Assembly: GCA_964396895.1 (NCBI GenBank)
Contig: CAYNGJ010000001.1
Span: 310,001 to 374,000 of the forward strand
Source: UBA2334 sp964396895
GTDB taxonomy: Bacteria > Pseudomonadota > Gammaproteobacteria > Burkholderiales > Burkholderiaceae_C
Length of the DNA stretch: 64,000 bases
Reading direction: 5' to 3'
Part shown: one piece after another, positions 23,278-31,810 of the stretch
Numbering within the stretch: the first letter of the stretch is position 1
Layout: the number at the start of each line of letters is the position of its first letter
Notes under the pieces: generated by a model
What the model was told of the DNA's origin: nothing
Seen by the model: only the letters and a program-made list of their open reading frames with translations
Database searches by the model: none
Translations under genes and position numbers: made by a program

Positions 23278-25088
23278 CACTTGTGGGTGATGCGGCCAAA
23301 GTTGGTGCGCAATGGGTCGGCTGGGCCACCCCGGTTGCCACCGGGTGCGCCGCCGCCACCACCGCCACCACCGCCACGGTTTCCGCCCGGGCCATTGCGG
23401 TTGCCACGGTAGCCATTGCCACCCCGGCTGGCCATGGAGTCAATGCTGGTGCGCAGCGGGTCGGGTTGACCACCGCCGCTGGGGCTGCGCGGTTCATTGC
23501 GCGGTGCGTGGCGGTTTTCACTGCGGACATCGGCGTTGCGAAACGCGGTGGGGCCGGGCTGCGCATCCGACTGGCCGGGTCCGCGCCCTTCTGGGCGAGG
23601 GCCACGGGCAGGGCGTGCCTTGGGGCCACCGTGCGGGTTGCCGGGGCGTGGGCGCTGGTCGGGGTGGGTGCCTGCAGGTCGGCCGTGGCCGGGTGCCCCC
23701 ATGTCCGAGCCACCGGCCGCGCTGCGACCACGGCCACCGCCACCGCCACCGCCACCGCCACGGGGGGCATTGCGGCCACCGCCGTTGCCACCTTCGGTTT
23801 GCTTCTTGTCGCGGATGCGTTCCATCATTTCACTGCGGGCGGCCTTGGCAGCGGCGGCCATGACTTCGCGGCTGGGTGGCTTGCCTGCGCCCCCCCAGAT
23901 GGTCTGACGGCCCATGGCAATGGGTTCGGCGCGCTCACCGGGTTCGGGGCCGAAACCCTCGATGACCTTGACCTCGATGCGCTGCTTGGTGAAGCGCTCG
24001 ATGTCCTGCATGAAGCCTTCCTCGTCCATGCAGACCAGGTTGACGGCTTCGCCGCTGGCGCCCGCGCGACCTGTGCGGCCGATGCGGTGCACATAGTCTT
24101 CACTGACGTTGGGGATTTCGTAGTTCACCACGTGTGGCAGGTCGTCGATGTCGATGCCGCGGGCAGCGATGTCGGTGGCGACCAGCGCACGAATTTCGCC
24201 GCTCTTGAACCCGGCCAATGCCTGGGTGCGTGCAGCCTGGCTCTTGTTGCCGTGCAAGGCCATGGCATTGATGCCATTCTTGGTCAGGTACTCGGCCACG
24301 TTGTTGGCGCCGAACTTGGTGCGGGTGAACACCAGGACTTGGCTCCAGTTGTGCTCATTGATGATGTGGACCAGCACAGCCTTCTTCTTGCCCCGACCCA
24401 CGGGGTGGATGAGCTGTGTGATGCGCTGCACCGTGGTGTTGCGTGGCGTCACCTGGATGCTTTGCGGGTTGCGCAGCAGGCCATTGGCCAGTTCGCGGAT
24501 CTCATCGCTGAAGGTGGCCGAGAACAGCAGGCTCTGCTTGTGTCCGGGCACCATGGCCAGGATTTTTTTCACGTCGTGGATGAAGCCCATGTCCAGCATG
24601 CGGTCGGCCTCGTCCAGCACCAACATCTGCACTTGAGACAGGTCCAGGAAGCCCTGTTGGGCCAGGTCCAGCAGGCGGCCGGGGGTGGCCACGAGCACGT
24701 CCACACCTTTTTTCAGCAGGTTGATCTGGGGGTTCATGCCCACGCCACCGAACACCACGCCGGAATTGATGGCGGGGAGGTATTTGCCGTAGGTGGACAC
24801 CGACTCTTCCACCTGCGCCGCGAGTTCACGGGTGGGTGTCAGCACCAGAGCACGGATGGCCTTGCCGCCGAAGCGGTTTTTGCCCGCTTCGCTCTGGCTG
24901 AGTTTGTGCAGCATGGGCAGGGTGAAAGCGGCGGTTTTGCCTGTGCCGGTTTGTGCACCCGCCAGCAGGTCTTGCCCTTCGATCACGGCCGGAATGGCCT
25001 GTGCCTGAATGGGCGTGGGGGTTTCGTAGCCTTGCTCGCGCACGGCTTGCACAATGGCCGGGGCCAGGTTCAGTTCTTCAAAGTTCAT
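23277..25088 (-). CDS. rhlE: DEAD-box RNA helicase, RhlE type
   Basis: A 603-aa ATP-dependent RNA helicase. Motifs in order are the Q motif (TPTPIQAQAIP), GAQTGTGKT, PTRELA, TPGR, DEAD (VLDEADRML), SAT, ATDIAARGID and HRIGRTGR, all in the first ~370 residues. The C-terminal ~190 residues are a Gly/Arg/Asn/Pro-rich tail with glycine runs, probably disordered and RNA-binding. RhlE acts in ribosome maturation and RNA turnover. I chose the ATG at 25088. The SDR gene is coupled to its stop. Confidence 0.94.
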   Translation of the reverse strand: MNFEELNLAPAIVQAVREQGYETPTPIQAQAIPAVIEGQDLLAGAQTGTGKTAAFTLPMLHKLSQSEAGKNRFGGKAIRALVLTPTRELAAQVEESVSTYGKYLPAINSGVVFGGVGMNPQINLLKKGVDVLVATPGRLLDLAQQGFLDLSQVQMLVLDEADRMLDMGFIHDVKKILAMVPGHKQSLLFSATFSDEIRELANGLLRNPQSIQVTPRNTTVQRITQLIHPVGRGKKKAVLVHIINEHNWSQVLVFTRTKFGANNVAEYLTKNGINAMALHGNKSQAARTQALAGFKSGEIRALVATDIAARGIDIDDLPHVVNYEIPNVSEDYVHRIGRTGRAGASGEAVNLVCMDEEGFMQDIERFTKQRIEVKVIEGFGPEPGERAEPIAMGRQTIWGGAGKPPSREVMAAAAKAARSEMMERIRDKKQTEGGNGGGRNAPRGGGGGGGGGRGRSAAGGSDMGAPGHGRPAGTHPDQRPRPGNPHGGPKARPARGPRPEGRGPGQSDAQPGPTAFRNADVRSENRHAPRNEPRSPSGGGQPDPLRTSIDSMASRGGNGYRGNRNGPGGNRGGGGGGGGGAPGGNRGGPADPLRTNFGRITHK

Positions 25089-25432
25089 GGATATTGCGCC
25101 CGTCCGGGGCGCGGGGAGCATTGCCTTGCCAACCCGTTTGATGGGGGGTGGTCAGTCCGGGTCAATGCAGTTGGGGTTTCGGGAGTGGCGGCTGGCCTGA
25201 TGAGGCCGCGCGCTGTTCTCCCCGGCAGGGTGCCGGTTTTCACGCCGACTGTGGCGCGAAACGGGGTCCATTGTCGCATGCTGGGATAATCCACGCCAGA
25301 CAGACAGGCGGTGACCGTGTGTTTTTGCGCCAACGGACCCCTGTCCGGCGTGGGCGCTGATGCCCAACGGTGCGCGCCACCCTCGGTGCGCCCGCCTGCT
25401 GACCCTTATCCGTTTCCCACAGAAAGCGACCG
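25089..25432. other. Intergenic region between rhlE and ettA
   Basis: This 344-bp gap separates two divergent genes and should hold both promoters. A GATAAT-like -10 candidate is seen near 25285-25290, but no convincing -35 at the right distance. No conserved ORF, hairpin with a T run or family repeat was recognised. Confidence 0.5.
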
Positions 25433-27097
25433 ATGGCCCAATACGTTTACTCCATGAACCGGGTGTGCAAGACCGTTCCCCCCAAGCGGCAGATCCTGAA
25501 AGACATCTCCATCAGCTTCTTCCCAGGCGCCAAGATCGGTGTGCTGGGCACCAACGGTTCGGGCAAGTCCACCCTGCTGAAAATCATGGCGGGCATCGAC
25601 AAGGAAATCGAAGGCGAAGCCGTGCCCATGCCCGGCATCCAGATTGGCTACCTGCCGCAGGAGCCGCAGCTGGCCCCCGAGCAGACCGTGCGCGAGGCCG
25701 TGGAGGAAGGCATTGGTGGCGCCCTCAAGGCCAAGGCCAGGCTGGACGAGGTGTATGCCGCCTACGCCGAGCCCGATGCCGACTTTGATGCACTGGCCGC
25801 CGAGCAGGCCGAGCTGGAGGCCATCATTGCCGCAGCGGGCAGCGAGAACACCGACCTGCAACTGGAGCTGGCCGCCGACGCGCTGAACCTGCCACCGTGG
25901 GATGCCACCATCAAAAACCTGTCGGGCGGCGAGAAGCGCCGCGTGGCGCTGTGCCGCCTGCTGCTGAGCAAGCCCGACATGCTGCTGCTGGACGAACCCA
26001 CCAACCATTTGGATGCCGAAAGTGTTCATTGGCTGGAGCAGTTCCTGCAGCGCTTTTCCGGCACCGTGGTGGCCATCACCCACGACCGTTACTTCCTGGA
26101 CAACGCGGCGGAGTGGATTCTGGAACTGGACCGTGGCCACGGCATTCCCTACAAGGGCAACTATTCCGACTGGCTGGACCAGAAAGAGCGCCGCCTGGAG
26201 ACCGAGCAAAAGTCCGAAGATGCCCGCATGCGGGCGATGAAAGAAGAATTGAAGTGGGTGCGCTCCAACGCCAAAGGCCGCCAGGCCAAGAGCAAGGCGC
26301 GCATGGCCCGCTTTGAGGAACTGAGCGATGTGGACTACCAGAAGCGCAACGAGACCAACGAAATTTTCATCCCCGTGGCCGAGCGACTGGGCGCGCAGGT
26401 CATCGAGTTTGATGGGGTCACCAAGTCGTTTGGCGATCGCCTGCTGATTGACAACCTGAGCTTTGCTGTCCCAGCGGGGGCCATCATCGGCATCATCGGT
26501 CCGAACGGCGCGGGCAAGTCCACGCTGTTTCGCATGCTCCAGGGTGTGGAGCAGCCCGACGCGGGCACCATCACCATCGGTAAAACCGCCAAACTGGCCT
26601 TTGTGGACCAGAGTCGTGAAAGCCTGGACGGCAGCAAAACCGTGTGGGAAGACGTGTCGGGCGGGCTGGACAACATCACCGTGGGCAAGTTCGTGATGCC
26701 CAGCCGGGCTTACCTGGGGCGTTTCAACTTCAAGGGCAACGACCAGCAAAAGCTGGTGGGCAGCCTCTCGGGTGGTGAGCGCGGGCGCTTGCACTTGGCC
26801 AAAACACTGGCGCAGGGCGGCAACGTGCTGATGCTGGACGAACCCTCCAACGACTTGGACGTGGAAACCCTGCGTGCGCTGGAAGAAGCGCTGCTGGAGT
26901 TTGCTGGCAGCGCCATGGTCATTTCCCACGACCGCTGGTTCCTGGACCGCATCTGCACGCACATCCTGGCCTGCGAGGGGGATTCGCAGTGGAAGTTCTT
27001 CGACGGCAACTTCACCGAGTACGAGGCCGACAAGAAGCGCCGCTTGGGTGAAGAGGGTGCACGCCCCAAACGTGCCCGTTTCAAGTCGCTGAAATGA
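25433..27097 (+). CDS. ettA: ABC-F translational throttle protein EttA
   Basis: A 554-aa cytosolic ABC-F ATPase, close to the usual 555. Two ATPase cassettes are present. The first has GTNGSGKST, LSGGEKRR and LLLDEPTNHLDAES. The second has GPNGAGKST, LSGGERGR and MLDEPSNDLDVET. Between them are the inserted arm and the linker (KEELKWVRSNAKGRQAKSKAR). EttA binds the ribosomal E site and couples translation to energy state. No membrane segments are present, so it is not a transporter. Confidence 0.95.
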   Translation: MAQYVYSMNRVCKTVPPKRQILKDISISFFPGAKIGVLGTNGSGKSTLLKIMAGIDKEIEGEAVPMPGIQIGYLPQEPQLAPEQTVREAVEEGIGGALKAKARLDEVYAAYAEPDADFDALAAEQAELEAIIAAAGSENTDLQLELAADALNLPPWDATIKNLSGGEKRRVALCRLLLSKPDMLLLDEPTNHLDAESVHWLEQFLQRFSGTVVAITHDRYFLDNAAEWILELDRGHGIPYKGNYSDWLDQKERRLETEQKSEDARMRAMKEELKWVRSNAKGRQAKSKARMARFEELSDVDYQKRNETNEIFIPVAERLGAQVIEFDGVTKSFGDRLLIDNLSFAVPAGAIIGIIGPNGAGKSTLFRMLQGVEQPDAGTITIGKTAKLAFVDQSRESLDGSKTVWEDVSGGLDNITVGKFVMPSRAYLGRFNFKGNDQQKLVGSLSGGERGRLHLAKTLAQGGNVLMLDEPSNDLDVETLRALEEALLEFAGSAMVISHDRWFLDRICTHILACEGDSQWKFFDGNFTEYEADKKRRLGEEGARPKRARFKSLK

Positions 27098-27166
27098 AGT
27101 ACATGGCCCCCACGCTCACCGTGTTCGCTGTCCCTCGGGGCGGCGCTTGTGTCATTGGAGCTGGTC

Positions 27167-27712
27167 ATGGCGAGTGACGATGAGGTGCTGGCGGCCACGC
27201 GCCGCTGGCTGGAGCAGGCGGTCATCGGCTTGAACCTGTGCCCGTTTGCCAAATCCGTGTACGTGAAGAACCAGGTGCGGCTGGTGGTGAGCCGGGCCAG
27301 GCACTTGGACGCCTTTCTGGACGACTTGGATGCCGAGCTGGAGCGGCTCAAATCCACGCCCGCTGACGAGCTGGACACCACCCTGCTGATTCACCCCACG
27401 CTGTTTCCCGATTTTTTGGTGTTCAATGACTTTCTGGACGTGGCCGACAGCGTGCTGGCCGACCACGAACTGGAAGGGGTGGTGCAGATTGCGCCCTTTC
27501 ACCCGGACTTTGTGTTCGACGGTGAGCCCGAGGGGGACATGAGCCACTTCACCAACCGCTCGCCATACCCCACACTCCACCTCATCCGCGAGGAAAGTCT
27601 GGCGCGGGCCATTGAGTCGTTTGGTGACACCGACGTGATCTACGAGCGCAACATCAATGTGCTGCGCCAGCTGGGCCCCGAAGGGTGGCGACGGCTGTTG
27701 ACAGGTCCGTGA
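27167..27712 (+). CDS. DUF1415 family protein
   Basis: A 181-aa cytosolic protein of unknown function. The N-terminal stretch TRRWLEQAVIGLNLCPFAK and the end SPYPTLHLIREESLARAI fit DUF1415. I chose the ATG at 27167 because TTGGAG lies 6 nt upstream; a GTG at 27149 is in frame. It starts 70 bp after ettA and may share its transcript. Confidence 0.85.
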   Translation: MASDDEVLAATRRWLEQAVIGLNLCPFAKSVYVKNQVRLVVSRARHLDAFLDDLDAELERLKSTPADELDTTLLIHPTLFPDFLVFNDFLDVADSVLADHELEGVVQIAPFHPDFVFDGEPEGDMSHFTNRSPYPTLHLIREESLARAIESFGDTDVIYERNINVLRQLGPEGWRRLLTGP

Positions 27713-27755
27713 GGATCTGTGGGTTCATCAGGGCAGAGAAATAACAATAAAAATA

Positions 27756-27800
27756 ATGCTTGGCGCTTTACCCATATAGTTTTTTAGCTATCTTATTTGT
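27756..27800 (+). repeat. Dispersed AT-rich repeat between DUF1415 and DUF1631 genes
   Basis: It reads TTGGCGCTTTA…about 20 nt…AGCTATCTTATTTG, the family pattern, in a 113-bp gap with no other recognisable content. Confidence 0.6.
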
Positions 27801-27825
27801 CAATTTGGCTGAGTGAGGCCGACGC

Positions 27826-30318
27826 ATGCAACGCACACCTCCCCCCGCCGGCGACGACCCGTTGCCGGCCCAATGGCGAACATCCCGAGCCCTTCAGGCA
27901 TGTGCCGACGCGGCCTTGGCCGAAGCGCCTGGTCTGGTTATGCGCTGGGCAGCCGGGCTGGGGGAGGTGCTGAGACAACAAGAGGCCTGGGCCGTCAGTC
28001 CTCGCGAAAAAGCCGACCTGTCCACGGCCATCAAAGAGTTGCACCGCCACCGGCAGGCGTTTGAAACCCGTTGGGTGGCCAACTGGCGTGCGGCCATTGC
28101 CGAGTCCCTGGGCGGGCACGCGGAGTCAGGCCCCGCTCGGCGGACCTTGTCCAACATCAGTTTTGACGACCTTGAGCTGATGGACGAGTTACAGATTCAA
28201 GCCACCGTGCAGGTGGCCAGGCTGGAGCAGGTGGTGGAGAGTGCGGCGGGTGATGCCCTGTCCGAACTGACCGCCCTGCTCAGCAGTGCCCAAGGCCACC
28301 TGTCGGTTCGGATGGAGCAAAACCCCTTGCGTCCCGACGTGGCGGTGGCTGCCCTGCGACGGACCATGGAGGGCATCACCCGCGACAAGGCCGTGCGCAC
28401 ACTGTGGCTGCAGCACGGCACCCAGGCATTGGGTGAGGAGTTGCAACTGCTGTACCGCCACCTGATCCGTATCCTGTCGGACCACGGTGTCCAGCGGGCC
28501 GATTACCACGTGTTGCAGGCACCGGCCCCTGTCATCACCCGCTCACCCGGTGCACGCCACCGCCCTCCGGGCGTGGGCGACCAGCAAGACGATCTGACCG
28601 CCCACCAAGGGCCGGGCACACCTGAAAGCGACGCTGCCGCCACCCGGCCGGGTGATTCGGGCACCGAGTTGCTCACCCTGGACGGTTTGCACCACCTGCT
28701 GGTGGGTGACCACGACCACGCACCATTGCCGTTCCACATGGACGGTGCAATGCTGACGCCCGCCCATGCGCCTCTGGTTGATGCGTTCGCGCCACCGGCT
28801 GGCCAGGCCGTGGCCTCATCGGGGGGTGGAGGCGGTTACCGGGGGCCTGACCGGCGCGCTCGCCGCCCTGCAGCGGCGGCAGACCTGGAGGTCGATGGCC
28901 TGTCCCACCTCCAGGCGCTGGCCCAGGGCGTGGTGCAACTCCTGCTGGAAGGCATGACCCGGGACGAACGCCTGTTGGCCCCGGTCCGCCACATCCTGGG
29001 CCGTTTGCAGCCCGCATTGCTGCGCATGGCGCTGGACGACCCCCGCTTCGTCGCCGACAAACTCAACCCGGCGCGCCGCTTGCTGGAGGAAATCACCCAG
29101 CGCAGCTTGGCATTTGGCTCCGAGCAGGCGCCAGGGTTCGAACCATTTTTGGCCACGCTGGAAGACGTGGTTCAACTGTTTTCCCGCTCCGACACCCGCG
29201 TCAGCGCGCTGTTTGACACGGCGCTGGAGGTGCTGCAGCCGCCGGAGCCACTGGGGGAGACCCAGCATCGCCATGAGGCCCAAGGGCGTGCGGTGGCCTC
29301 GCTGGTCAAGGTGGAGCAGCGGTTTTTGTTGGCCGAGAAAGTGGCACGCGAGTTGGCCACGCGGCTGGACTACTCCAAGGCCGATCCCGTCATTCAGCAG
29401 TTCATCACCGGTCCGTGGGCCCAGGTCATTGCCCAGGCCAAAATGGGCGGTGCCGACGCCTCGCCAGCCCGGCCCACCCGCATGCCCGCCGATTTGCGCT
29501 ACCAGGCGGTGCTCACCGACCTGATCTGGAGCAGTCGGGTGGACGTGGCCAGCCGCAACCGGGGTCGGCTGTCTCGGTTGATTCCGGGTGTGCTGCGAAC
29601 GCTGCGGGAAGGGTTGCAATCCATCGACTACGACCCCCCGGCATCGCGGCAGTTTTTTTCTGCGCTCATGTCGCGGCACGAAGCCGGCCTCAAGGGCGAC
29701 GGGGAGAAGTCCGCTGTCTCGTGGCCTGCGGAGCTGATCTTGCCGCCGGAGAGTGGTGGGCACGCCGCACCCACCGCCCGGCCAGGGGCCAGTGCGTCCG
29801 GGGCGTCAGGGTCAGAGGGTGAGCCATGGCTCAACCCCAGCGAAAGTGCCGATTCCGGGTTCATGGTGGAACCGTTCCCCGAAATACACCCTCAGGATTT
29901 CGCCGACACCGAACCCATGGGGCGCCCGTGGGACTCCCCAGCGAGTGGGGCCGCACCGCTTGACACCACGGCGGACGCCGAACCGCTGGCACTGGCGCAA
30001 GGGGCATGGGTGGAGTTGCAGCAGGAGGGGGGGCAATGGGCGCGTTTGCAGCTGAGTTGGGCCAGCCCGCACGGCACCCTGTACCTGTTCACCGGTGAGG
30101 CAGGCCGGACCACCTCGATGACGCGGCGCAGCTTTGACAGCCTGTGCGCGCAACACCGCGTGCGTGTGGTGGCTGCCCACAGTGTGGTGGACGATGCTTT
30201 GGGCAGTGTGCTGGATGCCGCAGTGTTCAACAGCGCCCGTGCACCCTTGTCACCCGCCGCAGGCCCGACAGGAGCGGTGGACACCCGATACCCGGACTTG
30301 CTGCCGCCGTTGTCCTGA
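27826..30318 (+). CDS. DUF1631 family protein (large, uncharacterised)
   Basis: An 830-aa protein without signal peptide or membrane segments. The N-terminal ~230 residues are helical and fit DUF1631 (SFDDLELMDELQIQA; MEQNPLRPDVAVAALRRTM, in part). A low-complexity linker (about 230-340) leads to a second helical block (about 350-620). A further low-complexity part precedes the C-terminal ~110 residues, whose WVELQQEGGQWARLQLSWASPHG-type sequence resembles a PilZ-like beta domain. If so, cyclic di-GMP could be a ligand; this is inference. The GTGs and ATGs nearby make the start at 27826 plausible but unproven. Confidence 0.8.
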   Translation: MQRTPPPAGDDPLPAQWRTSRALQACADAALAEAPGLVMRWAAGLGEVLRQQEAWAVSPREKADLSTAIKELHRHRQAFETRWVANWRAAIAESLGGHAESGPARRTLSNISFDDLELMDELQIQATVQVARLEQVVESAAGDALSELTALLSSAQGHLSVRMEQNPLRPDVAVAALRRTMEGITRDKAVRTLWLQHGTQALGEELQLLYRHLIRILSDHGVQRADYHVLQAPAPVITRSPGARHRPPGVGDQQDDLTAHQGPGTPESDAAATRPGDSGTELLTLDGLHHLLVGDHDHAPLPFHMDGAMLTPAHAPLVDAFAPPAGQAVASSGGGGGYRGPDRRARRPAAAADLEVDGLSHLQALAQGVVQLLLEGMTRDERLLAPVRHILGRLQPALLRMALDDPRFVADKLNPARRLLEEITQRSLAFGSEQAPGFEPFLATLEDVVQLFSRSDTRVSALFDTALEVLQPPEPLGETQHRHEAQGRAVASLVKVEQRFLLAEKVARELATRLDYSKADPVIQQFITGPWAQVIAQAKMGGADASPARPTRMPADLRYQAVLTDLIWSSRVDVASRNRGRLSRLIPGVLRTLREGLQSIDYDPPASRQFFSALMSRHEAGLKGDGEKSAVSWPAELILPPESGGHAAPTARPGASASGASGSEGEPWLNPSESADSGFMVEPFPEIHPQDFADTEPMGRPWDSPASGAAPLDTTADAEPLALAQGAWVELQQEGGQWARLQLSWASPHGTLYLFTGEAGRTTSMTRRSFDSLCAQHRVRVVAAHSVVDDALGSVLDAAVFNSARAPLSPAAGPTGAVDTRYPDLLPPLS

Positions 30319-30328
30319 CACCCTGGGA

Positions 30329-30727
30329 TCAGTGGCTGGGTTGGGCGCCTGGCTGTGGGCGCAGGGCCACCACCACGTATTGCCCTTTGACCTGGCTGGC
30401 CGTGAACTGCACGGTATCACCCGGTTGAAGGTCGGTCAGTAGGGCAGGGTCTTGCACAGCAAACACCATGGTCATGCCCGGCATGTCCAGGTTGGTGATG
30501 GCTGCGTGCTTGAGTGTGACCTTGCCGGCACCTTTGTCCACCCGGCGGACTTCGGCGTTGACCCATGGCAGCACGGTCGGCTCAGCGGCGTTGGCCGGTG
30601 CAGCGGGTGCGGGGTGGGCGCTGTGGGGCGTGTCGCCGTGCGGCTGCGCAGCCGCAGACCCGGCCCACAGCGATGCGCTCAGCAACAGCCATGTACCCCA
30701 GGGGGGGAGCGAGAAGCGGTGTGACAT
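30329..30727 (-). CDS. CusF-like periplasmic copper-binding protein
   Basis: A 132-aa protein with a Sec signal peptide (cleavage probably after SAAAQ), a His/Ala/Pro-rich linker and an ~80-residue CusF beta-barrel. The metal site is visible: His in VTLKHAAI and the methionines of MPGMTM. Where E. coli CusF has a tryptophan that caps Cu(I), this protein reads LDMPGM, so a methionine replaces it, as in some relatives. It is the last gene of the metal island, 2 bp after the DUF411 gene, and probably shuttles copper in the periplasm. Confidence 0.88.
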   Translation of the reverse strand: MSHRFSLPPWGTWLLLSASLWAGSAAAQPHGDTPHSAHPAPAAPANAAEPTVLPWVNAEVRRVDKGAGKVTLKHAAITNLDMPGMTMVFAVQDPALLTDLQPGDTVQFTASQVKGQYVVVALRPQPGAQPSH

Positions 30728-30729
30728 GT

Positions 30730-31197
30730 TCAGCTCCGGAAATACGATTGGTAAACTTTGCTGCTGCCGTCTTTTTGCACCAGCAAGACGTCGTAGGGGT
30801 CTTTGCGGTTCTGGTACTCGGGGCCGTCCATGCCGGGACTGCCCACAGGCATGCCGGGCACGGCCAAACCCAGCGCCTGGGGCTTTTCTTTCAGCAGGCG
30901 GCGGATGTCAGGGGCGTTCACGTGCCCCTCGATGACGTAGCCACCCACCAGAGCGGTGTGGCAGGAGGCGAATTTCATGGCCAAACCCAGGCGTTGGCGC
31001 ATGGCGGTGTTGCCGGTCTCGAACACCTGAACCTCGAAGCCATCGGCCTTGAGGTAATTGATCCAGTCTTTGCAGCAGCCGCAGTTGGGGTCTTTCCAGA
31101 CTTGCACCGCGGGCCGCTTGTCGGGGGCTGCAGCGTGGACCACCAGGGGCAGCAGGGCACTGGAGGCCAGGGCGTTCAAAAAGTGTCGTCGTTGCAT
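30730..31197 (-). CDS. DUF411 family copper-associated protein
   Basis: A 155-aa exported protein. An N-terminal signal is followed by the thioredoxin-like DUF411 domain with the metal-binding motif PNCGCCKDW near residues 37-45, then ASCHTALVGGYVIEGHV and GLAVPGMPVGSPGM, both family marks. DUF411 genes occur mainly in copper-resistance loci. I chose the ATG at 31197 because the signal peptide (QRRHFLNALASSALL) starts there. It lies between the cupredoxin and CusF-like genes on the same strand. Confidence 0.9.
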   Translation of the reverse strand: MQRRHFLNALASSALLPLVVHAAAPDKRPAVQVWKDPNCGCCKDWINYLKADGFEVQVFETGNTAMRQRLGLAMKFASCHTALVGGYVIEGHVNAPDIRRLLKEKPQALGLAVPGMPVGSPGMDGPEYQNRKDPYDVLLVQKDGSSKVYQSYFRS

Positions 31198-31247
31198 GGG
31201 GAAACTCGTTTTCTCGGGTTGAACTAGGGATAGGAGGGGGCTGGGCG

Positions 31248-31793
31248 TCAAACTGCGGGGCTGACCCGCAATGTGCCACGCATACCGGCATCCCAGTGAC
31301 CGGGGATGAGGCAGGCAAATTCAAAGTCACCAGGGCGGTTGAAGGTCCAGACAATGTCACCCCGCTGGCGCGGCGCCACATGGGCCATGTAGGGCTCGTC
31401 GTGTTCCATGCCGGGGTGTTTTTTCATGAGTTCGGCGTGGGCCAGCAGTTCCTCGCGCGTGCCCAGCACCAGTTCGTGCATCACTTGGCCCTGGTTCACG
31501 GCGCGCAGGCGCAGGGTGTCGCCCTCCCGCACGTTGATGTGTGTGGGGGAAAACCGCATGTTGTCGGTCATGCGGATGGTGACGGTGCGCTGCGCTGCTT
31601 GGGGTTCTGCGGCGATGCCCCAGGGTTTTTGCTCTTTCACCACCGCGGTGTTGGTTTTGGCCGGGGTGTGGGCATCGCCGTGGGCGCGGGCGCTGCTGGG
31701 CAGCAGCCATGCCGCACCTTGCGCCAGTGACAGCAGTGGCCAACCCAGCAGCAGTTGCTGGACCTGTCGGCGCTGAATAAGAGGTGTTTTCAT
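31248..31793 (-). CDS. Cupredoxin-domain copper protein
   Basis: A 181-aa periplasmic protein. The N-terminal signal contains RRQ and could be Tat or Sec. The C-terminal ~110 residues are a cupredoxin domain with type 1 copper ligands visible in order: His in VMHELVLG, then Cys-His-Met in ACLIPGHWDAGM. It could pass electrons or copper to the multicopper oxidase just upstream. I chose the ATG at 31793, 17 bp after that gene, preceded by AGGA, over a TTG at 31814. Confidence 0.88.
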   Translation of the reverse strand: MKTPLIQRRQVQQLLLGWPLLSLAQGAAWLLPSSARAHGDAHTPAKTNTAVVKEQKPWGIAAEPQAAQRTVTIRMTDNMRFSPTHINVREGDTLRLRAVNQGQVMHELVLGTREELLAHAELMKKHPGMEHDEPYMAHVAPRQRGDIVWTFNRPGDFEFACLIPGHWDAGMRGTLRVSPAV

Positions 31794-31810
31794 GGCGTTG
31801 TCCTGTGGGT

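Noticed and set aside
23283..25289. A 668-codon plus-strand frame opposite rhlE
   Set aside because: The minus frame contains every DEAD-box motif in order. The plus frame is a codon-bias shadow with no recognisable domain.
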